Source of the DNA: Leptospiraceae bacterium
GTDB taxonomy: Bacteria > Spirochaetota > Leptospiria > Leptospirales > Leptospiraceae
Assembly: GCA_016711485.1 (NCBI GenBank)
Contig: JADJSX010000026.1
Span: 1-46,793, forward strand
Reading direction: 5' to 3'
Length of the DNA: 46,793 nt
Shown: positions 17,701 to 25,633 of the stretch, piece by piece
Position numbering within the stretch: position 1 is the first letter of the stretch
Layout of the letters: each line of letters begins with the position of its first letter
Program-made: the position numbers and the translations under genes
Notes under the pieces: model-generated
What the model was told of the DNA's origin: nothing
What the model saw: only the letters and a program-made list of their open reading frames with translations
Database searches by the model: none

Positions 17701-18895
17701 GCATACAGAGAGTATGCGCTTTGGACCTACCTTAAATACGATTCAATTTGGTGGAAAAAATAGAGATTCTATTGTGCGCGACTTAAAACCATATGATTTA
17801 CTGATTTGTAGTTATGGAATGATCCAACAAGAAGATGTTGCAGAAAGTTTAAAGTCAGTAGACTGGCAGATTATTATTTTAGATGAAGCACAGGCGATCA
17901 AGAATATGTCTACCAAACGTTCACAAGCGGTAATGAATTTAAAAGCTGGTTTTCGACTTCTCACAACTGGAACTCCAATTGAAAATCATTTGGGAGAACT
18001 ATGGAATTTATTTCGATTTTTAAATCCGGGGCTTTTAGGATCGATGGAAAAGTTTAACGAGCGTTTTGCGATACCGATTGAAAAAAACAAAGACAAAGGT
18101 GCACGTAATCGACTCAAAAAACTGATTCAACCTTTTTTATTAAGAAGAATGAAAAACCAAGTCTTAGATGAACTGCCGGAGAAAACAGACATTACCTTAC
18201 AAATACAGTTGAGTGAAAAAGAAAAAGCATTTTACGAAGCATTAAGACTGAGTGCAATAAAAAAAATAGCAAATAAAGAAGTTCCCCCAGGACAAAAACA
18301 TTTACTCATTCTCGCTGAGATAATGAAACTACGCCGCGCTTGCTGTAATACAAAATTGGTAGAGGCTAAGATAGATTTGCCTAGTTCTAAGTTTGAAGCA
18401 TTTACAGAAATTTTAGAAGAACTTTTAGAAAATAAACACAAAGCACTCGTATTCAGTCAATTCGTAGATCATTTGAATATCATAAAAAAATACTTAGAAG
18501 AGAAAAAAATCCCTTTCCAATATCTAGATGGAAGTACTCCGATGAAAGACCGCAAACTTAGAGTAGACGCATTTCAATCTGGACAAGGAGAGGTTTTTCT
18601 CATTAGCCTAAAAGCTGGTGGAACTGGCCTAAATCTGACTGCGGCTGATTATGTAATCCACATGGACCCTTGGTGGAATCCTGCCGTCGAAGACCAAGCT
18701 TCTGACCGTGCGCATCGTATTGGTCAGAAACGACCCGTTACCGTCTATCGTCTCGTGGCTAAAGATACAATTGAAGAAAAAATCGTAGATCTCCACAAAC
18801 ACAAACGCGACCTAGCCGATAGTCTCTTAGAAGAAACAGACATGAGTGGTAAAATTTCAGCTGATGAACTGTTGAATTTGCTAAAGAACGGGTAA
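14711..18895 (+). CDS. SNF2/RapA-family DEAD-like helicase, very long N-terminal region
   Basis: 1394 residues. The SNF2 ATPase core occupies ~950-1390. Motif I is ADDMGLGKTIQSL, motif II is ILDEAQAIKN (DEAQ instead of DEAH), and motif III is TGTPIENHLGELWNLFRFL. In the second lobe are VFSQFVDHLN, ISLKAGGTGLNLTAADYVIH and the diagnostic arginine fingers in DRAHRIGQKRPV. The ~940-residue N-terminal part has helical-repeat character, then a likely SNF2-associated domain (WILEDVETCLDVL, FSVTGSVDIGTEEV). Such proteins move along duplex DNA and remodel protein-DNA or polymerase complexes without strand separation. The start ATG at 14711 is preceded by a weak TTGAGATACC, so the start is uncertain. 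It appears intact, and it is monocistronic. Confidence 0.88.
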   Translation: MSLSAIQQKFLVDYNKLPELSKQILTVFSLAYFETNQTKMYDLVNSSPFKGFRHGTIKLETLKEHIQKLKQLSFLVLPDGKAYRCNPEIVELAARESLKNGIFKVAARTIEYAAETNHSISNSEIFALARIALYRGDKNLLAEVESIQKALESKHYFSSRPIEISNFEVLSCLIRPFDSEFIDSFVFHENHFEVLFIEVFLSSIQKSIPNVEAINFILELCKSSDKRLTPIIVDLACEHLILQGRFKEREEIQKLHAERNGLPVQLGNGVLAIVQDKVEEAHIQFDAGINILKKKEKKKSYIFYSYKSILYFFVLLKTGESENYRTALEYSEKISKDTKHPFRSAFLALYGLCQFVSRMETDPYKINFGYISSTTISFWELFPYAISLYWVNPRKIEQLLPYLQKSRSLAKKSGYKWMEMQLLDLIAKIEKSDHSPALILKQELNSFFLSDIIQEKPLWKTILNALSSLKSKSAVANKQLPNTRRLAWLIRFDTRNQICTGIQPVEQSYSKGGWTEGKPVALKRLKNEFSKIPFLTEQDIRVSSHIKVYSHAYYGGTEYQLLTSVLIDLVGHPFLFWDSSRTRLDLERGEPELSVTEESDTILKITLHPPNLEEDEKFALRLETPSRLKIIVFSPEHRQIAKILGSGSIKIPKEAKAQVIDAITNLSSSILIQSDIGGAESQTESVTALVTPYLHLLPYDAGLKVIAFCRPFAGEGPYYKPGKGGKNLIAEISGRKLSVSRNLVEEEKQLSELLRLCPTLNSNGSEGEWILEDVETCLDVLFELQRIQDKAIIEWPEGEKFKVKNQADISKFHMGIKKDNDWFSVTGSVDIGTEEVITMQTLLELLDQTPSRFIKMNDGSFLALTDTFRKQLDELKAYSEMTKDGLRFSPLIAPLINEMTSQAASLKADKAWKAQVAKLEELKDFKPELPNTFQASLRDYQREGFDWLARLSHWGVGACLADDMGLGKTIQSLAVLLTRAPMGPSLVIAPSSVCMNWHTESMRFGPTLNTIQFGGKNRDSIVRDLKPYDLLICSYGMIQQEDVAESLKSVDWQIIILDEAQAIKNMSTKRSQAVMNLKAGFRLLTTGTPIENHLGELWNLFRFLNPGLLGSMEKFNERFAIPIEKNKDKGARNRLKKLIQPFLLRRMKNQVLDELPEKTDITLQIQLSEKEKAFYEALRLSAIKKIANKEVPPGQKHLLILAEIMKLRRACCNTKLVEAKIDLPSSKFEAFTEILEELLENKHKALVFSQFVDHLNIIKKYLEEKKIPFQYLDGSTPMKDRKLRVDAFQSGQGEVFLISLKAGGTGLNLTAADYVIHMDPWWNPAVEDQASDRAHRIGQKRPVTVYRLVAKDTIEEKIVDLHKHKRDLADSLLEETDMSGKISADELLNLLKNG

Positions 18896-19187
18896 TGGAT
18901 ACATGGAAGTATAGTCAGGTGCTGAGTGGAAATGTATTTTTATCAAGTAATAGTGAGTTGCCGGAACTCCTGGAATCTTTCTACTGATTTACCTATCTTA
19001 GTTGGAAATCTTCTGTTAAAATTGTACGGACTGAAACAAAATGTTGATTTCTAAAAATCTCATTTTATTTTCTCAGCTTGTAAAATAAAATCGTTGCTTT
19101 ACAAAGAATCTTCGGATATGAAGCTAGTAGACTTTTGGGATTGGCTAATTAGTTTCAAAAGTCACGAACTATTAGAGGAGAAAATCT

Positions 19188-19430
19188 ATGTCAATTAGTA
19201 ATGTAAAGGGTGATCCGAGTGAATTTTGGGAAGACTTTGATTGGGAAGACTTGAGCGAAGAAGAACAAGAGCTTTGGGGAGCTCTCGGATGGGATGAAGA
19301 TTCTTGGGACGAAGAGGATGATGCTCCTGCTTCGGATGACAAATACTGGGAAGATTTGAGCAGCAAAGAACGTCAGGCGGCAACATCACTAGGTTTCGAT
19401 GAAGATTCCTGGGACGATGAAGAGGAATAA
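19188..19430 (+). CDS. Tiny acidic protein with two WED...LSxxE...LG-DEDSWD repeats
   Basis: 80 residues, over one third Asp/Glu and rich in Trp, with a perfect ribosome site (GAGGAG 7 bp upstream). Two units follow each other: WEDLSEEEQELWGALGWDED/SWDEE and WEDLSSKERQAATSLGFDED/SWDDE. The LSxxExxAxxxLGxDEDSWD pattern suggests two short helices each ending in an acidic tail. No signal peptide or membrane segment is present, so it should be cytoplasmic. Function is unknown. Possible roles are metal buffering or nucleic-acid mimicry, but nothing in the sequence decides. A hairpin terminator follows 18 bp after the stop. Confidence 0.7.
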   Translation: MSISNVKGDPSEFWEDFDWEDLSEEEQELWGALGWDEDSWDEEDDAPASDDKYWEDLSSKERQAATSLGFDEDSWDDEEE

Positions 19431-19447
19431 ATATTATAAAAAATAAG

Positions 19448-19478
19448 AAATCTGGTGAACAAATTGTTCGCCAGATTT
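19448..19478. terminator. Bidirectional hairpin between convergent genes
   Basis: AAATCTGGTGAAC and GTTCGCCAGATTT form a 13-bp stem with one G-T wobble and a 5-base loop. On the minus strand a T-rich tract follows, making it a good intrinsic terminator for nhaA. On the plus strand it lies just after the acidic-protein gene, with a weaker T tract. Confidence 0.75.
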
Positions 19479-19519
19479 CCTATTTAAATGTATAGAGTTA
19501 AATTTTCGTTATAGAAAAT

Positions 19520-20671
19520 TTAAATTATTTCGTTTACTTGTTTTGTAAGTGTAAGTTTCAGCATTAAAAATCCAATAGCACCTGCGATAAGTGAGGAAAT
19601 TAAAATTACAAACTTAGCATTGTTTATAATGCTCAAATCTTGGAATGCAAGTAGAGTGATAAAAATCGACATCGTAAATCCAATTCCTCCTAAAAATCCA
19701 GCACCCAAAATCGATTTCCAATTCAGATCTTCCGGAAGTTTACAAATCCCAAAACTCACTGCTATAAACGATAGTAGAAATATACCTAATGGTTTTCCAA
19801 TCACCAAACCAAGTGTAATACCTAAACTGTAGTTTTGAGTCATTAATTGTCCTATGTCCGAGCTTAAAACGATTGCTGTATTAGCAAGTGCGAAGATAGG
19901 TAAAATAAGAAAGGCAACAGGTTTGTGTAGAAAATGTTGTAAGTGATATGATGTAGACTCTTCATCTCCATTTCCAAAAGGTATAGCAAATGCGAGTAGC
20001 ACTCCAGTTATAGTTGCATGTACGCCTGAGTGAAGCATAAAAAACCACATAGCAGCACCACCAATTAAATAAGGAATCAGGCTTTTAACTTTGAGTCGAT
20101 TCATTACAATTAACACAGCAAAAATTCCCAATGCCAATAAAAGGTTTGTCCAAAATAATGTTTTAGTATAAAAAATAGCGATTATGATGATAGCCCCTAA
20201 ATCATCTATTACAGCCAAGGCAGTTAAAAATATTTTTAAAGAAGCAGGAACTCTATTTCCGAGTAGGGATAAAATTCCAAGTGCAAATGCGATATCAGTA
20301 GCCATAGGAATTCCAGCCCCAGATTGAGTGGAAGTTCCAAAATTAAAGTACATAAAAATACTAGCAGGAATAAGGATTCCACCTATCGCACCAAAAGCAG
20401 GAAGTAGTGCATTTTTTATATTAGAGAGTTCTCCTATGTATACTTCTCTCTCTAACTCCAATCCAATTAACAAGAAGAAAATTGCCATTAGCCCATCATT
20501 GATCCAATGCTCTATGCTTAAACCAAGAAGTTTTAAATGCCAGAAATGACTATAAGATTCGCCTAAACCTGAATTGGCGAGGACGAGAGATAGAAGCGTG
20601 CAGAAAATGAGAATTAATCCACCTGCTTTTTCACTTTCAAAAAACTCATTGAATAGTTTTGTAATTTTCAT
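19520..20671 (-). CDS. nhaA: Na+/H+ antiporter NhaA
   Basis: 383 residues with about 12 membrane segments, the usual size. The paired aspartates that bind Na+/H+ lie in LAVIDDLGAIIIIA. Other NhaA signatures are IGLELEREVYIGELSN, MATDIAFALGILSLLG and AGFLGGIGFTMSIFI. The protein exchanges cytoplasmic Na+ for external protons at the inner membrane for pH and sodium homeostasis. The frame is intact. It is convergent with the acidic-protein gene and shares its terminator hairpin. Confidence 0.93.
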   Translation of the reverse strand: MKITKLFNEFFESEKAGGLILIFCTLLSLVLANSGLGESYSHFWHLKLLGLSIEHWINDGLMAIFFLLIGLELEREVYIGELSNIKNALLPAFGAIGGILIPASIFMYFNFGTSTQSGAGIPMATDIAFALGILSLLGNRVPASLKIFLTALAVIDDLGAIIIIAIFYTKTLFWTNLLLALGIFAVLIVMNRLKVKSLIPYLIGGAAMWFFMLHSGVHATITGVLLAFAIPFGNGDEESTSYHLQHFLHKPVAFLILPIFALANTAIVLSSDIGQLMTQNYSLGITLGLVIGKPLGIFLLSFIAVSFGICKLPEDLNWKSILGAGFLGGIGFTMSIFITLLAFQDLSIINNAKFVILISSLIAGAIGFLMLKLTLTKQVNEII

Positions 20672-20813
20672 ACTATTAACTCCAATTATTTTTATACTAG
20701 GCCAGAATTATATGATTCCATTTTTTTTCTAGCGGTTATTAGTATCTTTTTATTTCAATTTACTCGCAAATATAAATTGTTATTATTTGTTGTATTACTT
20801 TACAAAGCTATTA

Positions 20814-20977
20814 TTAACTCACCTTACGCGCAAGCGCGTTGAGGTGAGAGATTGGGAGCCTGTCGGCGACTTGGGCTGCCGCCCAAACTTGCTTATTCAT
20901 TAATTCATTAGCTTTATCTAATATTCTTAAATTAGACTTCATTTTCGTAAATTTCTTATTTTGCGTAAGGTGTGTTA
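20814..20977 (-). repeat. Small repeat element, copy b, with an intact 42-codon micro-ORF
   Basis: Ends are TAACTCACCTTACGCGC and, reverse-complemented, TAACACACCTTACGCAAAA, forming imperfect inverted repeats. The minus strand has an ATG at 20942 opening MKSNLRILDKANELM and a TAA at 20814 inside the terminal repeat, giving 42 residues. The beginning matches the micro-ORFs of copies a and d (LRILENANKLI, FSILETSNELI), while the C-terminal part differs. The element may be a miniature mobile unit whose ORF is conserved by chance of shared ancestry. Whether the peptide is made is unknown. Confidence 0.5.
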
Positions 20978-20992
20978 TTAAAATATTATAAT

Positions 20993-21065
20993 TAAGTCAT
21001 CTTACGCGCAAGCGCTTTGAGGTGAGAGGTAGTTGCCCTGTTCATTAGACAGGGACTTGTGGTGA
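20993..21065. repeat. Partial copy of the same small repeat, plus a hairpin
   Basis: TAAGTCATCTTACGCGCAAG followed by CGCTTTGAGGTGAGAG matches the left end of copy b only. It is followed by CCCTGT-TCATTAG-ACAGGG, a 6-bp hairpin at ~21036-21055. The rest of 21066-21235 holds no gene that I can see. Confidence 0.45.
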
Positions 21066-21235
21066 GTCGAGTAGAATTCATTTCTATCCTACCGTTAAGT
21101 TGGCAGCATTAGGATTGAGGATTTAAAGTAAGGGGAAACGAAGTGACTCATACTTTAAATAAGACAGTCCCATATTTGTAGTGTATCTAAAAAAAAATGA
21201 AAGTGTCTCTTTGGCTAACACTGGTTATTTGCATT

Positions 21236-23140
21236 CTATAATACGGCTGATACCATAAAGTAGAAGTATCTAGAAGTCGGTTCAAAATTGTAACGGCTTG
21301 CTTCTCCCACTTGGCGAATATTACGAACGGCATCTTGAGCTTGTATGAGAGAAAATCCTGACCAAATTGAAACATGTTCTCCGTAATTATAAACCCAAGT
21401 TATATCATATTGGTAAAACAATCTTTTTCCTAAGTGGGCATTCGCATTATACTTAAAACGTTCGTTCCCAAAATTTTCAGAGCTTCCATTTGTTACGGAT
21501 CCACCAGCAGCATTGTACCATGCATCTTGCGATTTAGCTTTTAGTATATCGTAAGCGGCTAATATAAATGTGCCGTATTTTTCCGTTTTGTAGTTTGCAC
21601 GAATCGAATACGATTTTACGTTTTGAAAACCTACCATTGTTGATTGTCCATTCATAACATTCCAATAGGGTAGTGTGCCGGCAATTTGTGGGAACAAAGG
21701 ATTCCATGTACTAGATACTCCATCGTTTCGATTCGAATCTCCTGAGGCATAAGTATACCCTAATCCTAAACGTAAACTTGGTAAAACTAAAAATCCAGAT
21801 TCTGCCGAAATAAACTTTGAGTCATATCTAACTCGTTCTTTATAAACTCTTTTTGTATCATAGGTTACTTGTGCGTAATCCCAACTAGCATTTATTATTT
21901 CTCCATTTTTTCCAGTTTGAAATGCAGATTCAATTGTCCAATCCCAAAATTTTCCTTTGGGCAAAGTATTATTATTCGTTCGATTTGTGATACGAAATCC
22001 GGTCGTTAACATATTATCCCTTTGTTTTTGTCTATCCTCGGTGGTAATTTGCGCATTCGGTAGAGGATAAGCAGGTGTTGTCGCTGGAATCCACTTTTTA
22101 TGAAGACCGAATGCATAAAGGTCAATCCAAAAATGTTCCCAAGGTTTGATCGTATTGTAGATTCCTGTAAAATAGGCATCATCAATACTTCCTCTCCTTC
22201 TACTATTTGTAGTAAGAAGTCCACCGGGAGCATCGTGTTGTTCGGCTAAAGTACTACCAAATACATGCGAGGAAAAGTATTTACTTTCGTGTTTAAAGCG
22301 AATTCCATCAAAAGAAAATCCATTGTTTAACCAATTCAGTGGACCGAGTAATTTTAAATCTCCATATGCAAAAATCTGTCTTCCGATTTGGATATCGAAT
22401 GGAAGTTTCTCATTTTTTTTTAGTAAAATATAGGCTTCTCGAATATCAGTGCTTGTTCGTTGTACAGTTGGTGTCGTTGTAGTAGCTGGAGTAATTTCTC
22501 TTCCAGAATTATTTGAAAGTGCATATCTGGAATCTCCTCCTGTTGTTGGATTTTGGTTTCCACCCCAAAGACGCGCATCTTGAATTGTAATTTTAGCCGA
22601 GAAATATGGAGATGGATCAAGAATAAACCAAAGTTGTGTATTTTGACCTGTGAAACTTGAATAATCATCTGTATTTCTATTGAAATCCGCATTCTGTCTA
22701 GATTCAAATCTCGGACGAATGTGAAATCCTATTTTCAACTTATCATCAATCCAAAACATCCGACTTTTGCGAAGTGCTCCCATTTGCTCTGGTGTAACGA
22801 ATATTGAACGAAGATGATCAATATTCATATTTCCTTTCTGGTCGCTCTTATAATCTTCCGGTAAAACAATATTAACCGCTTCTTTTGCAGAAGAAGTGGG
22901 TGTGGTATCTTTTGTTTCTACAGGAGAGATTGTTTCTGTCGATTTTTTGGTGACTTCAGGCTCTGCTTCCTTTGCTTCTGAACTTGGTAAAGTTTGAGAT
23001 GTCTCTGAAACTGACTTTGTTGGATTTTCATTCGTCTCTTTGGAAGTTTTTTTTACTTCTTTTGTTTCCTGAGATATAAGCCCAGTAAACGGAAGAAGTA
23101 AAAAAAAACTGAGGCTAATGAGTATTATTTTATTTAACAT
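21236..23140 (-). CDS. Outer-membrane beta-barrel, alginate-export family
   Basis: I start at the ATG at 23140 (MLNKIILISLSFFLLLPF, a clear signal peptide), which overlaps the nrfA stop by 11 bp. After a ~90-residue low-complexity Lys/Thr/Glu/Ser linker, the barrel begins at KIGFHIRPRFESRQNADFN. It continues with LWFILDPSPYFSAKITIQDAR, then EAYILLKK...DIQIGRQIFAYGD and GFSFDGIRFKHES. These are the features of the alginate_exp (AlgE-like) porin family, and the C-terminal YFYFMVSAVL is barrel-like. The family forms outer-membrane channels, mostly for anionic compounds. Position directly after nrfHA suggests co-expression and possibly nitrite or nitrate entry (inference). It is about 634 residues and intact. 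Confidence 0.78.
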   Translation of the reverse strand: MLNKIILISLSFFLLLPFTGLISQETKEVKKTSKETNENPTKSVSETSQTLPSSEAKEAEPEVTKKSTETISPVETKDTTPTSSAKEAVNIVLPEDYKSDQKGNMNIDHLRSIFVTPEQMGALRKSRMFWIDDKLKIGFHIRPRFESRQNADFNRNTDDYSSFTGQNTQLWFILDPSPYFSAKITIQDARLWGGNQNPTTGGDSRYALSNNSGREITPATTTTPTVQRTSTDIREAYILLKKNEKLPFDIQIGRQIFAYGDLKLLGPLNWLNNGFSFDGIRFKHESKYFSSHVFGSTLAEQHDAPGGLLTTNSRRRGSIDDAYFTGIYNTIKPWEHFWIDLYAFGLHKKWIPATTPAYPLPNAQITTEDRQKQRDNMLTTGFRITNRTNNNTLPKGKFWDWTIESAFQTGKNGEIINASWDYAQVTYDTKRVYKERVRYDSKFISAESGFLVLPSLRLGLGYTYASGDSNRNDGVSSTWNPLFPQIAGTLPYWNVMNGQSTMVGFQNVKSYSIRANYKTEKYGTFILAAYDILKAKSQDAWYNAAGGSVTNGSSENFGNERFKYNANAHLGKRLFYQYDITWVYNYGEHVSIWSGFSLIQAQDAVRNIRQVGEASRYNFEPTSRYFYFMVSAVL

Positions 23141-24560
23141 TTTTTTGTACCGAAAGTTGTCCTTGTCTTGCATAATCAATTGCTTCTGCTAGAATTCGTA
23201 ATGATTCACCTGGAGCGTGAAATCCCATTGAGTTTTCAGCCGCTACGAAGTCTACTCTCCACTGGGCTTTACGATGGAAGTCTCTGGCGGATTCTAAGTT
23301 GCTATCACTAACACCTTTGCCCTTAGCCGCTTCAATGTCTTTAATCAATGCGACTGTAACACTTTCAGCCTGTAGGAGTAATTTTTTCGTCCTGTCTTGG
23401 ATGATCTCCACTCTTTCTTTGATTTCTTTTTCCGGATAACGGTGGCAAGTCTCACAAGAACCAGCTACATTTAACATAGGGCTTCGGACGTGGTGATCGC
23501 TTACTTTGATTGCACCTTCTCTTTTATAAGGCATATGACAATCGGAGCAAGATACACCGCTTCGAGCGTGAATTCCTTGGCTCCAAGTTTCAAATTCAGG
23601 GTGTTGTGCTTTTAATACTTTTGCTCCTGACTTTTTGTGTTCCCAGTCTTTCCAGGCAACATCGTCATAGTATTTTTCAATTTGTTCTACTTTGAGTCCA
23701 TTGTGCCAAGGATAGGTTAATTTCTTTTCTGGACCTTTGAAATAGTATTCTACATGGCACTGACCACAAACAAAAGAACGCATTTCTTGACGGGAAGCCA
23801 TTTTGTTTACATCGTAGTCGCCTTTCTTTCCATCTTTACGCCATCTTTCAATGCTCGGCAAATGAGGAGTAGGCGCAGATGATTTTGCGAGTTCGCGGAT
23901 ACCATTGATAAACCCCGGACGATTTACTTCCAACTGCATTGTATTTGTATTATGGCAGTCTACGCATGAAACAGGATGAGATACATTTTTGGCCGCTTCT
24001 TTATAATCCATTGCACAAACGGTTTCAAATCCTTTTTGAATTTGAGCTTCTTTCTGATTGTCAGGGATACCTGCTTTTTTTCCTTCTGATTTATAATAAG
24101 GTATTACGGAAGCGTGGCAATGCAAACAAGCACCCGGTTGTTTAAACTTGGTTACCCGCTCGGTTTCGTGTTGATCTTGTAACATATAGGCATGACCGCG
24201 TTCTTCTCTGAAGTCAACACCAAACGCATAACCGGCAAATAACTCCCGAAGTAGAGGGTCATCATCTAACTTTTGGTAAGCCTCACTCCCACCATGTTTG
24301 GTTCTTTCTACATCTACAGTGCGTTTGTAACTATCGTATTGACGTGGGTAATTTTTTCCCCATTCTGCTGGATCAGTCATATCCTCAGTGAGATTTACTA
24401 TTCGAAATACATGATCTTTAGCTTCCGCTTTTCTTTCTAGGATGTTTCCAAGTAATAACATTATTGCAAAAACAATTACTGCTACTGATGACAACAATCC
24501 AATTAGGATTTTTCTATCCCCACTTTCTATTTTTTTAAGTAAACTTTCTATCCAGCTCAT
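23130..24560 (-). CDS. nrfA: Ammonia-forming cytochrome c nitrite reductase, catalytic subunit (CxxCH-type heme 1)
   Basis: About 476 residues with an N-terminal membrane or signal segment (ILIGLLSSVAVIVFAIMLLL). Five heme sites appear in order: CLHCH, CVDCH, CGQCH, CSDCH, CETCH. FVCGQCHVEYYF contains the catalytic tyrosine. YPRQYDSYKR supplies the arginine, and SQGIHARSGVSC the active-site histidine. NrfA reduces nitrite to ammonium with six electrons in the periplasm. The first site is CxxCH where the textbook enzyme has CxxCK; CxxCH variants are a known NrfA subgroup. ATG 24560 was chosen because CAGGAGTTAAAT precedes it, 13 bp after the nrfH stop. The uncleaved-looking N-terminus may anchor it to the membrane. 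Confidence 0.9.
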   Translation of the reverse strand: MSWIESLLKKIESGDRKILIGLLSSVAVIVFAIMLLLGNILERKAEAKDHVFRIVNLTEDMTDPAEWGKNYPRQYDSYKRTVDVERTKHGGSEAYQKLDDDPLLRELFAGYAFGVDFREERGHAYMLQDQHETERVTKFKQPGACLHCHASVIPYYKSEGKKAGIPDNQKEAQIQKGFETVCAMDYKEAAKNVSHPVSCVDCHNTNTMQLEVNRPGFINGIRELAKSSAPTPHLPSIERWRKDGKKGDYDVNKMASRQEMRSFVCGQCHVEYYFKGPEKKLTYPWHNGLKVEQIEKYYDDVAWKDWEHKKSGAKVLKAQHPEFETWSQGIHARSGVSCSDCHMPYKREGAIKVSDHHVRSPMLNVAGSCETCHRYPEKEIKERVEIIQDRTKKLLLQAESVTVALIKDIEAAKGKGVSDSNLESARDFHRKAQWRVDFVAAENSMGFHAPGESLRILAEAIDYARQGQLSVQKNVK

Positions 24561-24573
24561 ATTTAACTCCTGT

Positions 24574-25044
24574 TTATTTGGTTGGTCCATGTCCAACAGC
24601 GGCATGGCAATGAATACAATTTAATTGTGACTTATCGTCGTTACCCGTATGAATTTCGGAGACAAACTTTTGATGGCAATTAACACAATTTTCTAGTAAA
24701 ATTTTTCGATTCGATTCTCTGATGCGAATTGGTTCATGATAGTCGTAAAAAGTAAATCCTTTGGAATGCCAAAAACCGTTATTTGCCTTACTAATATATT
24801 TAGCAATGATGTTGGTAGGAGTGTGGCAACCATTACAAGTTGCGTTTGCATGGTGGCTGGCTTTTTGCCATCCGTCATAGTGTTCGCGCATTACATGACA
24901 ATTGGCACATACTTTGGGATCATCGGAAAGGTAAGCCGCACCTTCAGCAAAATAAAACGTGTAGGCACTAAGTCCCACCAAGGCTCCCAGTGAAACTGTA
25001 ACTATAAGTAACGCGATGGATTTTGGAAATTTACTTTGCGACAT
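24574..25044 (-). CDS. nrfH: Cytochrome c nitrite reductase small subunit NrfH
   Basis: 156 residues: one N-terminal membrane helix (SIALLIVTVSLGALVGL) and four heme sites, CANCHVMREHYD, CNGCH, CVNCH and CIHCH. This is the NapC/NirT-type quinol oxidase that passes electrons from menaquinol to NrfA. The first heme region, CANCHVM, contains the Met typical of NrfH heme 1. It is the first gene of nrfH-nrfA-porin. A palindromic candidate operator lies ~70 bp upstream of its start. Confidence 0.92.
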   Translation of the reverse strand: MSQSKFPKSIALLIVTVSLGALVGLSAYTFYFAEGAAYLSDDPKVCANCHVMREHYDGWQKASHHANATCNGCHTPTNIIAKYISKANNGFWHSKGFTFYDYHEPIRIRESNRKILLENCVNCHQKFVSEIHTGNDDKSQLNCIHCHAAVGHGPTK

Positions 25045-25113
25045 GATATTTCAAGTAGAAGGAAGTTGAGTTCTAATTGCAAGTATTTCCAAAATAAAAC
25101 TCAGGATAAAAAT

Positions 25114-25129
25114 TATGATAATTGTCATA
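25114..25129. promoter_or_regulatory. Candidate operator upstream of nrfH
   Basis: TATGATAATTGTCATA is a 16-bp near-perfect palindrome centred ~77 bp before the nrfH start. Symmetric sites of this kind are bound by CRP/FNR- or Fur-type regulators. The sequence does not match the classical FNR half-site TTGAT, so the regulator is uncertain. Confidence 0.35.
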
Positions 25130-25212
25130 TTTCAAATACATTAATTCAGGTAAATGATTTTCTGATTTTACTTGAGCACAGAAATTGTTGTATACCAAAC
25201 GACAAAAGTAAT

Positions 25213-25503
25213 GCGACTTTGTCAAGTCGCCAAACTACTCCGTCCCAGAGTAGGATTTATTAATCTTACTTTTTTCTTTTCTTTCTTGGGAAAGAAAAGA
25301 AAAAAGTAAGCAAAAAAAAAAGAAAGCCCGCAGCAGCGATTTTATTGCCTTAACACGCTGCAAATGCTCCATTAAGACCTTTTTGCATTTGAAAAATTAG
25401 AAAAAGATCTGCCCTGTTTATTTTTTGTCTATGAGTTTTTTAGAAAGACGATTATAATAAAAACCTAGATAGAATTAAGTTTAAGCCAACTTGACAAAGT
25501 AGC
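25213..25503. mobile_element. MITE, copy 2 (291 bp)
   Basis: Nearly identical to copy 1 at 6473-6765, with the same terminal repeats and the long internal hairpin. It is flanked by a perfect 6-bp duplication AGTAAT (25207-25212 and 25504-25509). Together with ACTAAT at copy 1 this suggests an A[CG]TAAT target preference. It sits between nrfH and the cyclase gene and disrupts no gene I can recognise. Confidence 0.9.
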
Positions 25504-25633
25504 AGTAATTAACCAATTGACTTTTTAGAAATAGCGTTTGGTAGAAGTAAAAGAAGCATTTTTGATTTATAAATTTGTAATTTATTTTGGTAAATGGAAC
25601 TTGCTAAGCGTAATTCATAGAGCCCTAAAGATA

